NCBI GenBank assembly: GCA_041180805.1
Contig: JBEGQX010000113.1
Span: forward strand, 1 to 47,453
Length of the DNA: 47,453 nucleotides
Source of the DNA: JBEGQX01 sp041180805
Lineage (GTDB): Bacteria; Planctomycetota; Planctomycetia; Gemmatales; Gemmataceae
Direction of reading: 5' to 3'
The notes below the pieces were generated by a model that was not told the origin of the DNA, searched no databases, and saw only the letters and a list, made by a program, of their open reading frames with translations. Made by a program: the position numbers and the translations under genes. Position 1 is the stretch's first letter. Every line of letters starts with the position of its first letter. Shown here one piece after another: positions 37,045 through 45,771 of this stretch.

Positions 37045-37872
37045 TCACGCTGCTTCGGAGAATTGCTGAAAATCATTTTTAAGGAGCATAGGGCCACAAG
37101 GGGCAAATTCGGGCATTTCTAATGCTGCGAAATCCACCAAGGCGTGGAATTCCAGAACACTGGCCCCCCTTAAGGTGGCATGAACCAGGCCATCGGTCAT
37201 CGCCATCCAGTGCGAACCACCAGGAAAACGGGCGATTTTTCGAGGTATTTTTTTCTGGATCACCAGATCACGCTTTAGCTCATGATGCAATTTTTTCCAT
37301 AATTGATTATCGATTGCATTCCATCCAGACCTGTTGGGAATTGAGGGTTTTCCCAATATTCCACTGACCAGCAAATCTTTCAAAGTGGGACCTATGGCCA
37401 TTACCCGGTCGGAATCCTCAGCAAGATTCACCGCACATTTGAGTAGGCGGTATTTTTCTTTCCCCAAGCTTTGTGGTGGAATATCAAAGTGCAATAAATC
37501 GTCCCTGGATTCCAACCTTATTTTTCTGGTTGCAGCTTCACTATTATTTAAAACAATTCGCCAGGGCTTAATGAATGAAGAATAACCCGGAAGCGCGAAC
37601 TGAATTTTTTCAAACCAATGGCTTTCAATTTTTGGGAATATGGCTCCGAGCCTGTCATCTGAAGACCCAATTATTTTCCCCGTGGAACAATTGAAACTTA
37701 TATTCTTATGAAAAAAGCCAGATATGCGCTGTGATCGCAGAGTTTCTATTTCTTTTTGTGATACCTCAAAAGGCATCCAAGGCTCAACTAATATTACCCC
37801 GGTTTCTAGTTTAAATTCCGAGGAAGAATAAGCGCGTGAGTTCACTGATATTTGTTTAATATTTTCAATCAA
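37045..37872 (-). CDS. Protein of unknown function between a histidine kinase and comF
   Basis: I do not recognise this 275-residue protein. It has no signal peptide, transmembrane helix or obvious catalytic motif, and a mixed alpha/beta composition. The C-terminal part holds a PGGSHWMAMTDGLVHATLRG segment and two short Cys/Met-rich turns. It starts at TTG 37872, 20 bases after the kinase stop; an internal GTG at residue 10 is an alternative start. Only nine bases separate it from comF, so it is clearly part of the operon and may act in the same process. Real coding status is supported by position and by an open frame at normal spacing. Confidence 0.68.
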   Translation of the reverse strand: MIENIKQISVNSRAYSSSEFKLETGVILVEPWMPFEVSQKEIETLRSQRISGFFHKNISFNCSTGKIIGSSDDRLGAIFPKIESHWFEKIQFALPGYSSFIKPWRIVLNNSEAATRKIRLESRDDLLHFDIPPQSLGKEKYRLLKCAVNLAEDSDRVMAIGPTLKDLLVSGILGKPSIPNRSGWNAIDNQLWKKLHHELKRDLVIQKKIPRKIARFPGGSHWMAMTDGLVHATLRGASVLEFHALVDFAALEMPEFAPCGPMLLKNDFQQFSEAA

Positions 37873-37892
37873 AGCAACCCCACAATCGAAGG

Positions 37893-39461
37893 TCAGGCTG
37901 CGACAGGCACAGGTGTTTCCGAAATATTCAGTAAATCCCTGCTTGGTAAAAACAAGGTGAACCTGGTGGGTTGATCTACCTGTTTTTGCCGAAATTCAAC
38001 CCTACCTTGGTTGGCTTTGGCAAACTTCCAAGCCAAAGAAAGCCCCAATCCTTTGCCACGGCCAGCCGGTCTTCCAGAATAAAATGGATCAAACAAATGC
38101 TCCACAACATCAGGGTGCACACCAGGACCGCTATCTTCGACAATAATTTCGAGATTTTCAGAGCTTTTTAGAGTAAGTACGCGAACCCATCCACCAATGC
38201 CCGCAGCTTCAATGGCGTTTCGCGCCAGTGCTTCCACGGCAATCCTGGACTGTTCCAAATCCGCAAACAGGGGAACATTTGCATCCTTATCCTGCACAAA
38301 CTCTATGCGAACCTTATGATCCAAAGCCCAACCAGAAAGTTTGTCGATCAAGGGCAAAAGGACATCCCGTGCAGTTGCTTGTACCCTGCTTGGAGGCAAT
38401 GGCCTGGCAAAATGCATTAGCCCCCTGATCAACTCATTAATTCTTCGAGCTTGTCTGATTATGCTCTGCAAGGGTGAACGATAATCCACGCCTGCATCAT
38501 CCATTTCAATATCGTCAAGTTTTGCCATCAAAAACTGCGCATTCCCCTGAATGACCGCAAGCGGATTATTGATTTCATGCCCAGCTCCAGCCGCCAACTC
38601 AGCGAGTGATCGTAATTTACGATCCAACAGTTTCTCCTCTTCGGCTGCTATATGATTTTGCATTCCTTGAATGTAAAAATTAATCTCGCCACGGAGAGAA
38701 TCAATGGAATTATGCAGGCGGGATATGCAACTTCGCTGGGAAAGCATTTCCAGCAAAAACGGAGCATGACTTTCCTGCATTTTCAAATGTGCCGAGCAAA
38801 TTTCCGATGCAAATGACAAAGACTTTTTGTTGATTGTCTCAAAGCTCACGGCTTGAAGTATTTGCAAATTTTTTATTTGCTTAAGAGCCGCTGCAGGAAT
38901 GAAAGCTTTCTTATCTCTTGCGAGTGACAACACATACAACAACGATGGATTAATACCAGCATCCAAAGCGATTTGAAACCCCTGAGGCCTCCACAAACCG
39001 TTCACTATCCTCAACCAAACAGGCAGATTGTAATCCCAGGCAAGCTCCTGCGATTTCCCCTGGGTACCAAATAGCAAATCCATATCACCCAACAAACCAG
39101 CAATCCAGGCTATGTCCGGGTCAACAGAACCAGACAATTCTGCCAATTCATGACATGATTTGGCAATGGTCAGGCAATCTTTTATTCCCACAAAAGGACT
39201 TATTACCTGATTTCCAAGGGACTTTTGAATCCAACGCGAAAAGAACGCCACAACAGAGGGATAAACCTGTTGAAATTCCCTGGAAGGATTATCTAGATAA
39301 CCGATAGATTTAAATTGCAAAAACGCCAGAACAACCGCGGGATCATTTCGAACTTTTCCCCAAATAGCAGGGTCATTCAAACCACACAGGGAAAATATTG
39401 AACCCACAGAGGGAACCATGGAAGAAAACAACCCCTCGACTCCAACTGGAACGAGAGCCAT
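37893..39461 (-). CDS. Histidine kinase with degenerate HDOD-like N-terminal domain
   Basis: This is the sensor partner of the response regulator encoded just upstream. The first 280 residues resemble an HDOD/HD fold (RNDPAVVLAFLQF, then AWIAGLLGDMDLLF where HD proteins have the metal-binding His-Asp, here Gly-Asp). Thus it is likely a sensory, not hydrolytic, domain. The kinase core follows: H-box AGAGHEINNPLAV (His about 295), N-box ALARNAIEAAG, G1 DSGPGV, F-box DPFYSG and G2 GKGLGL. There is no membrane segment, so sensing is cytoplasmic. The frame is open to a GTG at 39539 that lies inside a hairpin; the ATG at 39461 with GGAAG eight bases upstream is preferred. Confidence 0.9.
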   Translation of the reverse strand: MALVPVGVEGLFSSMVPSVGSIFSLCGLNDPAIWGKVRNDPAVVLAFLQFKSIGYLDNPSREFQQVYPSVVAFFSRWIQKSLGNQVISPFVGIKDCLTIAKSCHELAELSGSVDPDIAWIAGLLGDMDLLFGTQGKSQELAWDYNLPVWLRIVNGLWRPQGFQIALDAGINPSLLYVLSLARDKKAFIPAAALKQIKNLQILQAVSFETINKKSLSFASEICSAHLKMQESHAPFLLEMLSQRSCISRLHNSIDSLRGEINFYIQGMQNHIAAEEEKLLDRKLRSLAELAAGAGHEINNPLAVIQGNAQFLMAKLDDIEMDDAGVDYRSPLQSIIRQARRINELIRGLMHFARPLPPSRVQATARDVLLPLIDKLSGWALDHKVRIEFVQDKDANVPLFADLEQSRIAVEALARNAIEAAGIGGWVRVLTLKSSENLEIIVEDSGPGVHPDVVEHLFDPFYSGRPAGRGKGLGLSLAWKFAKANQGRVEFRQKQVDQPTRFTLFLPSRDLLNISETPVPVAA

Positions 39462-39527
39462 TGCCGAACTTCCATGCTCGGCCGTGTTTCTCACGGTTGC
39501 CACCCCACAAGCTAGATAGGAAAGAGA

Positions 39528-39556
39528 ATGGGCGGGCACAAATATTACCCGCCCAT
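39528..39556 (-). promoter_or_regulatory. Perfect hairpin in the response regulator-histidine kinase junction
   Basis: ATGGGCGGG (39528-39536) pairs perfectly with CCCGCCCAT (39548-39556) across an 11-base loop. It begins 19 bases after the response-regulator stop and contains the GTG at 39539 that would otherwise be the kinase start. It lacks a T-run, so it is more likely an RNA-stability, attenuation or translation-control element than a full terminator. Confidence 0.6.
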
Positions 39557-39574
39557 GAATTTACAAAACAGAAA

Positions 39575-40162
39575 TTAAGCAGGTGTCGCTGAACCAGACT
39601 CAATTTCCATCAACTGGCACATACGATCAATGAGTTCCTCAATTTCAAAAGGCTTGTTGAGAAAATCATCCGCACCGGCCAGACGAAGCTCCTGAATCTT
39701 ATCTTCTTCAATCATACCGCTGATGCAAAGAATTCGAACTTCTTCCAGCGTATTGTCTGCGCGAACCCTATGGCAAACTTCCTTGCCATTGATATCCGGC
39801 AACATCACATCAAGAACAATAATGTCAGGACGGTATTCCTTAACCATCATTCCCGCATCAAAACCGTTGGTTGCAATTCGAACCTCGAAGCGACCATCTT
39901 CTTCGAGAACCTTGTGCATCAATTCAACCAATTCATGATCATCGTCAACCAGCAGGACTTTTCTCTTCCCACTTTCCAGTGCATCCGTAGGGATACCATT
40001 GTCCTTCATGAATTTATACAAAGCTTCACGTGGAATCCTTCGAAAACGAGACCCAGGAACCCTGAATCCCTTGAGTTGACCGTTGTCAAAGCAACGAATA
40101 ATGGTTTGTTGGCTGACCTTACAAATCTTTGCAGCCTCACCAGTGGTAAAAACAGTTTTCAT
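39575..40162 (-). CDS. Response regulator with N-terminal excisionase-type DNA-binding domain
   Basis: The order of domains is reversed from most regulators. Residues 1-55 form a MerR/excisionase-like winged helix (FTTGEAAKICKVSQQTIIRCFDNGQLKGFRVPGSRFRR), and residues 68-185 are a receiver domain with acidic pocket D73-D75, phosphorylated Asp D118 (IVLDVMLPD), SG at 148-149 and Lys 170 (LNKPF). It is therefore likely to bind DNA under control of the histidine kinase encoded next. AGGA lies seven bases before the ATG. A 365-base intergenic region upstream holds three hairpins. It is the first gene of the operon that runs to comF. Confidence 0.93.
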   Translation of the reverse strand: MKTVFTTGEAAKICKVSQQTIIRCFDNGQLKGFRVPGSRFRRIPREALYKFMKDNGIPTDALESGKRKVLLVDDDHELVELMHKVLEEDGRFEVRIATNGFDAGMMVKEYRPDIIVLDVMLPDINGKEVCHRVRADNTLEEVRILCISGMIEEDKIQELRLAGADDFLNKPFEIEELIDRMCQLMEIESGSATPA

Positions 40163-40527
40163 GATCCTGTGTCCTTCCTGGCACCAGCTTGCCAGCTTCG
40201 CATGAACAATTGGTTGTCTCGACGCAAGACAATGACTTGTTCAAAATCTTCCTTGATTCGTCATCTTAATTCTGAACACAACAAATCAGGCGCTGGATTT
40301 TCACCAGCCTTCCATTGTGTATCATGCTTACCATGAATCACCATTTTGGTGCAAGGTGGGATTTTCCCCACCCGCCTTTGATGGCTTCTTTTAACCTAAA
40401 CCTCAACTTCAAGAAGGCAATTTAGGCAATATATGATGATTTTAACAAATAAGAAGATTTTAGCAACTCCACAAATTAAGCATTTAATTATTGCGTAAAC
40501 CATTACAATAAAACAATTTAAGAATAA
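40163..40527 (-). promoter_or_regulatory. 365-base intergenic region and structured leader of the regulator operon
   Basis: There is no gene here. The half next to mnmG is AT-rich and may hold a promoter. Reading toward the regulator, three short hairpins follow: 40339-40351 (CACCA/TGGTG), 40355-40372 (GGTGGG/CCCACC) and 40292-40308 (GCTGG/CCAGC). The second and third have related A-rich loops (GAAAAT, TGAAAAT on the minus strand) flanked by G/C stems. They lie 130-210 bases before the ATG at 40162, where a 5' leader would be. GGTGAAAATCC within the third hairpin resembles part of the cobalamin riboswitch core, but no B12 box or three-way junction follows. Confidence 0.45.
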
Positions 40528-42366
40528 TCACCTCAAAATCATCAACAAAACCGCTATGTCCGCAGGGCTAATTCCACTAATTCTCCCTGCCTGGCCAATG
40601 CTGGTTGGGCGAATCTGATGAAACTTTTCGCGGGCTTCGCGCCTTAACTGGTTGATACTTAAAAAATCAAAATTCAAAGGGATCATCTTCGATTCTAATT
40701 TTTGGAACCGTTCTATTTGTTCCGCTTGTCGATGAATATAACCAGCATATTTCACCTCCAACTCCAACTGTTCGGCAACTTCTGCAGCCAACTCGAATTC
40801 CAAACCCAACTTCTCCCTAACCATGGCTTGAATTTGCAACAGATCCACATCATGTCTTCTCAACCATTGCTCCAAACTTACGTGTTCAACAAATTGACGG
40901 CGTAAAAACTCTGAGGCACTTGCAAGCTTTTCCTCTTTTTCCTGCAATCTCTGCCAGGCATCCTGACCAATCAAACCCGCTTTGTAACCAAGCGGAGTCA
41001 ATCTTCTATCAGCGTTGTCATGTCGCAATTGCAAACGGTACTCAGCCCGGCTAGTAAACATTCGGTAGGGTTCATCCACCCCCTTGGTCACCAAATCATC
41101 GATCATCACACCAATGTACGCCATACTCCGATCTATAACAAAAGGCTCACAACCTTTCACTTTAAGGGCAGCGTTCATCCCGGCTATCAATCCTTGCGCA
41201 GCAGCTTCCTCATATCCAGTCGTACCATTAATTTGACCAGCAAAATAAAGGCCCTCGACATACTTAGTCTCCATAGTCACATGAAGCTGCGTGGGTGGAG
41301 AAAAGTCATACTCAACCGCATAGCCCCAGCGAATAACCTCAGCGTTCTCCAAACCGGGAATCAATCTTAACATCCCCTGCTGGACATCTTTCGGAAGGCT
41401 GGTGCTAATTCCATTGCAATAATACTCAAGGGTAGACCGGCCCTCAGGTTCCAAAAAAATCTGATGCCTGTCTTTATCCGCAAAACGCACTATCTTATCT
41501 TCCACAGATGGACAATAACGCGGGCCCCGGCTGGAAATCTGACCGGAATACATCGGAGCACGATGCAGATTCTTGCGAATTAAATCATGCACCTCCTGAT
41601 TGGTGTAAGTGATATGGCAAGGCATCTGCTCCTGTGTGATTTTGGCCGTGGAAAAACTAAACGGCCTTGGGTCATCGTCCCCCGGCTGAATCTCCGTCTT
41701 GGAGAAATCAATGGTTCTTCCATTAAGCCTGCAAGGCGTACCTGTCTTGAACCTTGCCAACTCAAAACCGCAAGACAAAAGACTTTCACTCAATGTTTCT
41801 GCAGACCCCTCGCCACCCCGGCCTCCGCGGGCCTTGGCTTCGCCGGTATGCATCACGGCTTTTAAAAAAGTGCCGGTGGTTAGAATAACGGCACGCGCAT
41901 GGTATACAGTTCCACCAGAACAAATAACCCCGGTAAGTTTTCGTCTGTAACTAGAGTCACCTGGTTCTTCCAATATCAGGTTTTCAACCATTTCCTGGCG
42001 CAGGGAAAGCCCCTCCTGCCGTTCCACGGTCCATTTAGCAAGGGTTTGATACTGTTTTTTATCTGCCTGGGCCCTTGGGGAATGCATGGCCGGCCCCTTG
42101 GCCCTGTTTAGCATGCGAAACTGAATTGCGGTGGCATCAATCAATTTACCCATCTCACCGCCCAAGGCGTCAATTTCTCTAACAATTTGCCCCTTGGCAA
42201 TACCGCCAATTGCGGGGTTACAGCTCATCAACCCCACAGTCTCGGCACTCATCGTTAATAAAGCGGTTTTCATACCCATCCGGGCTGAAGCCAAAGCAGC
42301 CTCAATACCGGAGTGCCCACCACCCACAACAACGACATCAAAGGTGTATTCAAGATTTGGATTCAT
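40528..42366 (-). CDS. mnmG: tRNA uridine-5-carboxymethylaminomethyl modification enzyme MnmG
   Basis: MnmG, with MnmE, adds the carboxymethylaminomethyl group to wobble uridine 34 of several tRNAs. This sequence of about 612 residues has the FAD-binding VVVVGGGHSGIEAALASARMG start, the conserved MSCNPAIGGIAKG motif, FKTGTPCRLNG, YCPSVEDK, NGTTGYEEAAAQG and the C-terminal helical tail (YAGYIHRQ...) that binds MnmE and tRNA. The frame opens at a GTG at 42390, but the ATG at 42364-42366 gives the usual number of residues before the Rossmann motif. It is transcribed apart from the regulator operon and is divergent from the phosphoglucomutase gene. Confidence 0.97.
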   Translation of the reverse strand: MNPNLEYTFDVVVVGGGHSGIEAALASARMGMKTALLTMSAETVGLMSCNPAIGGIAKGQIVREIDALGGEMGKLIDATAIQFRMLNRAKGPAMHSPRAQADKKQYQTLAKWTVERQEGLSLRQEMVENLILEEPGDSSYRRKLTGVICSGGTVYHARAVILTTGTFLKAVMHTGEAKARGGRGGEGSAETLSESLLSCGFELARFKTGTPCRLNGRTIDFSKTEIQPGDDDPRPFSFSTAKITQEQMPCHITYTNQEVHDLIRKNLHRAPMYSGQISSRGPRYCPSVEDKIVRFADKDRHQIFLEPEGRSTLEYYCNGISTSLPKDVQQGMLRLIPGLENAEVIRWGYAVEYDFSPPTQLHVTMETKYVEGLYFAGQINGTTGYEEAAAQGLIAGMNAALKVKGCEPFVIDRSMAYIGVMIDDLVTKGVDEPYRMFTSRAEYRLQLRHDNADRRLTPLGYKAGLIGQDAWQRLQEKEEKLASASEFLRRQFVEHVSLEQWLRRHDVDLLQIQAMVREKLGLEFELAAEVAEQLELEVKYAGYIHRQAEQIERFQKLESKMIPLNFDFLSINQLRREAREKFHQIRPTSIGQAGRISGISPADIAVLLMILR

Positions 42367-42494
42367 ATTTATTTCGGTCTGAAGTTGCACAATCCATGTT
42401 GCGTTTGCTTAAATCTCGCAAACTATCTATGTTTATTGTTTCAAGGAATAGAATATTTTCCAGTAGGCGCAACGGATAAAGAAAGAAACTTAGC

Positions 42495-44432
42495 ATGATA
42501 TCAACTGAAGCAAAATCTGCAATTTTAGCCCTTGAAGCCCCTCAGTCTTTGAAAGAACAAGCCATCCATAACTTGGAACTATGGCTAAACAGCAACGAAT
42601 TCAAAGGGTACCAACCCCAAATTGAATGGCTTATTGATCAAAAGAATTGGGCCGGATTACTTGACAGGTTTTGTCAAATTCTGCCCTTTGGCACCGGTGG
42701 CAGAAGAGGCCCCGTTGGGATTGGCCCCAACCGTATGAATTTGTGGACCCTGGGCGCCTCTGTACAAGGACACAGTGAGTATCTGAAACAAAAATTCCCG
42801 GGAAGCAAGATCCAGGTTGCGCTCGCTTACGATGTACGCTGTTTTCAGGATAAACGAAAACAATACTGCCCTTCCCTCCCCAACCCTGCTTTAAACCTTT
42901 CCTCAAAAGATCTATCCACTTACGCTGCCCAAGTTTATGCGGCAAATGGCATAACCGCATGGATTCTTCCATTGGAAAGCAAGCATTTCATTGCCACTCC
43001 GGAATTATCCATCACCATTCGTTTTCTTAAAGCACAGGGCGGATTAAATGTTTCCGCATCGCATAACCCCCCGGATGACAATGGTGGAAAGTTTTACGAT
43101 GAAAGAGGTGGACAACCAGTAGCCCCAGAAGATCAAATTATGGCGGATATTGTGGATCAGGTGAAAGAAATCCGCAGCATTCCCATCCAAGATGCCATTC
43201 GCAAAGGATTGATTCAGTTTATTCCTCCGGAAGCCCATGAGGAATATATTCGAGTATGCCTGTCACAAAGCTTGATTCCTGCTCCACGAAATGAAAACTT
43301 CAAGGTGGTTTTCTCTCCCCTGCATGGTGTTGGATCTATGACCTCTATGGAAATACTCCAAAAAAGGGGATTCCAGGTTATTGGTGTTCAATCCCAAATG
43401 ACACCTGACGGCCAATTTCCCAATGTCACAAAAACTCCGAACCCTGAAATCCCTGAATCTTTGGATAGGGCGGAACTTACAGCCCGCGAGAACCAGGCAA
43501 ATGTGCTATTGGCCACGGACCCGGATGCCGACCGTCTTGGCGCCATGATTCCAGATGACCAAGGTGGCTGGCGCTACGTAAACGGTAATGAAATTGCCGC
43601 TGTTTGCACCTGTTTTAAGTTGGAAATGCTTGCGAAGCAGGGACGACTTCCTGGTTCCGCGATTGTGGTAAAAACCGAGGTTACCACGGGAATGATTTCC
43701 AGAATTTCCCGCCATTTCAAAGTAAGAGTTATCGATGATCTGCTGGTGGGTTTCAAATATGTTGCTGATGTGCTTTGGAAACTTGAATCTGCCGGACAGT
43801 ACGAAGAGATTTATGGAACTCCAGAAGATTTCATCATAGCTACAGAGGAAAGCCACGGGATTCTTGCAACAGATAAAATTCGAGACAAAGATGCCGGAAT
43901 TGCCGCACTAATATTCGCGGAATGGTGCCTGGAACAACAACGAAATGGCAAAACACCCCTCCAGTATTTAAATGGTATGTTCGAGAAATTTGGCTATTTT
44001 CGAAATGTTGGAATTCCCATAGCACTTCCGGGTATTGAGGGAAAAACCCTGATGCTAAAGATGCTTCAGCAACTTCGCAGCAATCCACCCAAAACAATTG
44101 GCGGATTGCAGGTCACAAGTTTCAAAGATTTTCAAGATACTACTGGAAAACTTGGCCCCATTAAAGGCAACACCGATCTTGCATCCAGGAATGTTCTGGT
44201 CTTTTCGTGCGGTGAAACGGCAAAGCTTACTTTACGCCCAAGTGGCACCGAGCCAAAGGCCAAGATTTACCTGGAAGTGTGCACGCCACCCCGGGGAACC
44301 GGAGAAACCAAGGATTCCTGGCAAACAACCATGGCCAATGTCGATGAAATGGTTCAAAAGCTAGGGGATGATTTCCTAAGCCAGTCACTAGCCACCATCG
44401 GGTGGAAACCTGCCGATTTAAAGGGAAAGTAA
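42495..44432 (+). CDS. Phosphoglucomutase / phosphomannomutase
   Basis: This alpha-D-phosphohexomutase interconverts hexose 1- and 6-phosphates (or pentose phosphates, if the deoB-like group). The 645-residue chain contains all four active-site elements: phosphoserine loop SASHN at 187-191 (Ser189), metal loop DPDADR at 342-347, sugar-binding TEESHG near 454, and phosphate-binding RPSGTEPK near 578. An FGTGGRRG segment at 65-72 is typical of the PgcA/PMM2 group, as is the length. The substrate is not settled by sequence. It lies 29 bases before the BaiN-like gene. Confidence 0.93.
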   Translation: MISTEAKSAILALEAPQSLKEQAIHNLELWLNSNEFKGYQPQIEWLIDQKNWAGLLDRFCQILPFGTGGRRGPVGIGPNRMNLWTLGASVQGHSEYLKQKFPGSKIQVALAYDVRCFQDKRKQYCPSLPNPALNLSSKDLSTYAAQVYAANGITAWILPLESKHFIATPELSITIRFLKAQGGLNVSASHNPPDDNGGKFYDERGGQPVAPEDQIMADIVDQVKEIRSIPIQDAIRKGLIQFIPPEAHEEYIRVCLSQSLIPAPRNENFKVVFSPLHGVGSMTSMEILQKRGFQVIGVQSQMTPDGQFPNVTKTPNPEIPESLDRAELTARENQANVLLATDPDADRLGAMIPDDQGGWRYVNGNEIAAVCTCFKLEMLAKQGRLPGSAIVVKTEVTTGMISRISRHFKVRVIDDLLVGFKYVADVLWKLESAGQYEEIYGTPEDFIIATEESHGILATDKIRDKDAGIAALIFAEWCLEQQRNGKTPLQYLNGMFEKFGYFRNVGIPIALPGIEGKTLMLKMLQQLRSNPPKTIGGLQVTSFKDFQDTTGKLGPIKGNTDLASRNVLVFSCGETAKLTLRPSGTEPKAKIYLEVCTPPRGTGETKDSWQTTMANVDEMVQKLGDDFLSQSLATIGWKPADLKGK

Positions 44433-44460
44433 ACTGGAAAACAATTCTGAAACCACCACC

Positions 44461-45693
44461 TTGTGGAATGGAATTATTGTGGGAGCAGGTGCTGCGGGCT
44501 TAATGGCCGGCATTAGTGCTGCAACACACGGGGCCAAAGTGCTGGTTTTGGAAAAAAACAGGAAACCTGGCGTCAAAATTCTTATGTCTGGTGGCACGCG
44601 TTGCAACATCACTCACGACACAGATAATCTCGGAATCATCAAAGCTTACGGCAAGCAAGGCAAATTTTTACATTCTCCCCTGGCAACCTTCAGTGTTGAA
44701 AACACTTTGGATTTTTTTCACCAATCTGGTGTGCCCACAAAAGTTGAGGAAACCGGCAAGGTTTTTCCCCAAAGCAACAAAGCTCTTGATGTACTGACAG
44801 CTTTGGTAAACCGCTTGCATGGCGCAGGGGCAAAACTTTATTTGGAAGAACCTGTCATTGAAATTCATAAGGAAAATGATCTGTTTCATGTCAAAACTCC
44901 CCGGCAAACTTATCAGGGAAATCATGTTCTAATAACCACCGGAGGCCTTTCTTTCCCTGGTTGCGGAACCACAGGTGATGGCTATGGATTCGCGAAACAG
45001 TTCGGACACACTATCACAAAAACATTCCCGGCCTTAGCCCCATTAAATTGCAAAGAACCCTGGGTAAAAGATCTGAGCGGAATTACCATCCCAGATGTCC
45101 TCGTAACTGCCTTCAGCCCTGATTTGCCCCCACTTAAAGATCGAGGATCACTACTTTTCACACATTTTGGACTTAGTGGACCTGTCATCCTTAATGTCAG
45201 CAAGGCAATCACTCATTCGGATACCTACAAAGACTGCCATTTGATGCTAGATTATGTGCCCGATTTGAAAATCGAGGAATTAACAAAAAAAATCAGTGAC
45301 TTAGCCAGTACCGACGGAAAAAAACTCCTTTCGGTCGCCTTGAGCAACCTGGTGCCACGAAGGCTGGCGGAACATTTAACGGTTCACATCGGACTGGCTT
45401 CCGATAGAAAATGTGTGGGAATCACACGAGAAGAACGTCAAAAAATCTGTACGGCCCTTAAATCATGCAGATTGGAAATTAACGGCACACTTGGTTACGC
45501 AAAAGCAGAGGTTACCAGCGGAGGTATCCCCTTAAACGAGGTGGATTCCAAAACGATGGAAAGCAAGTGCACCAAGGGACTTTTCTTAGCCGGTGAAATT
45601 ATCGATCTGGATGGACCAATTGGAGGTTACAATTTTCAAGCCGCATGGAGTACTGGTTATTTGGCTGGCAAAAGCATGGCTGCCAGAAAATAA
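44461..45693 (+). CDS. HI0933/BaiN-family flavoprotein
   Basis: The family is FAD-dependent with no generally agreed reaction; BaiN members are linked to bile-acid-type reductions, and YhiN-type members are unassigned. The 410-residue chain has the FAD motif IIVGAGAAGLMAG, the EKNRKPGVKILMSGGTRCN segment that defines the family, TGGLSFPGCGTTGDGY, and the C-terminal TSGGIPLNEVDSKTMESK and LFLAGEIIDLDGPIGGYNFQ blocks. The best start is TTG at 44461: the only upstream in-frame candidate is a CTG and an in-frame stop lies just before it. It follows the phosphoglucomutase gene by 28 bases. Confidence 0.9.
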   Translation: MWNGIIVGAGAAGLMAGISAATHGAKVLVLEKNRKPGVKILMSGGTRCNITHDTDNLGIIKAYGKQGKFLHSPLATFSVENTLDFFHQSGVPTKVEETGKVFPQSNKALDVLTALVNRLHGAGAKLYLEEPVIEIHKENDLFHVKTPRQTYQGNHVLITTGGLSFPGCGTTGDGYGFAKQFGHTITKTFPALAPLNCKEPWVKDLSGITIPDVLVTAFSPDLPPLKDRGSLLFTHFGLSGPVILNVSKAITHSDTYKDCHLMLDYVPDLKIEELTKKISDLASTDGKKLLSVALSNLVPRRLAEHLTVHIGLASDRKCVGITREERQKICTALKSCRLEINGTLGYAKAEVTSGGIPLNEVDSKTMESKCTKGLFLAGEIIDLDGPIGGYNFQAAWSTGYLAGKSMAARK

Positions 45694-45714
45694 AGGTTTT
45701 TTCGAAACTTTTTC
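45692..45714 (+). terminator. Weak candidate terminator after the BaiN-like gene
   Basis: An A/T-rich 8-pair stem with one wobble (45692-45699 with 45705-45712) and five-base loop starts within the stop codon and ends in a T-run followed by CCCC. The stem is weak, so this is tentative. Confidence 0.35.
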
Positions 45715-45771
45715 CCCTAAATAGTGTACAAATAGGTATCAGGAATAAGCATTTGAGCTTGGGGTTAGATC

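Noticed and set aside
40292..40308. Cobalamin riboswitch
   Set aside because: Only the GGTGAAAATCC segment matches. The downstream conserved GC-rich core and B12 box are absent, and the gene has no B12 link.
39770..40336. Plus-strand reading frame of 188 codons
   Set aside because: It covers the response regulator and its leader; the product has no domain or ribosome site and is a shadow.
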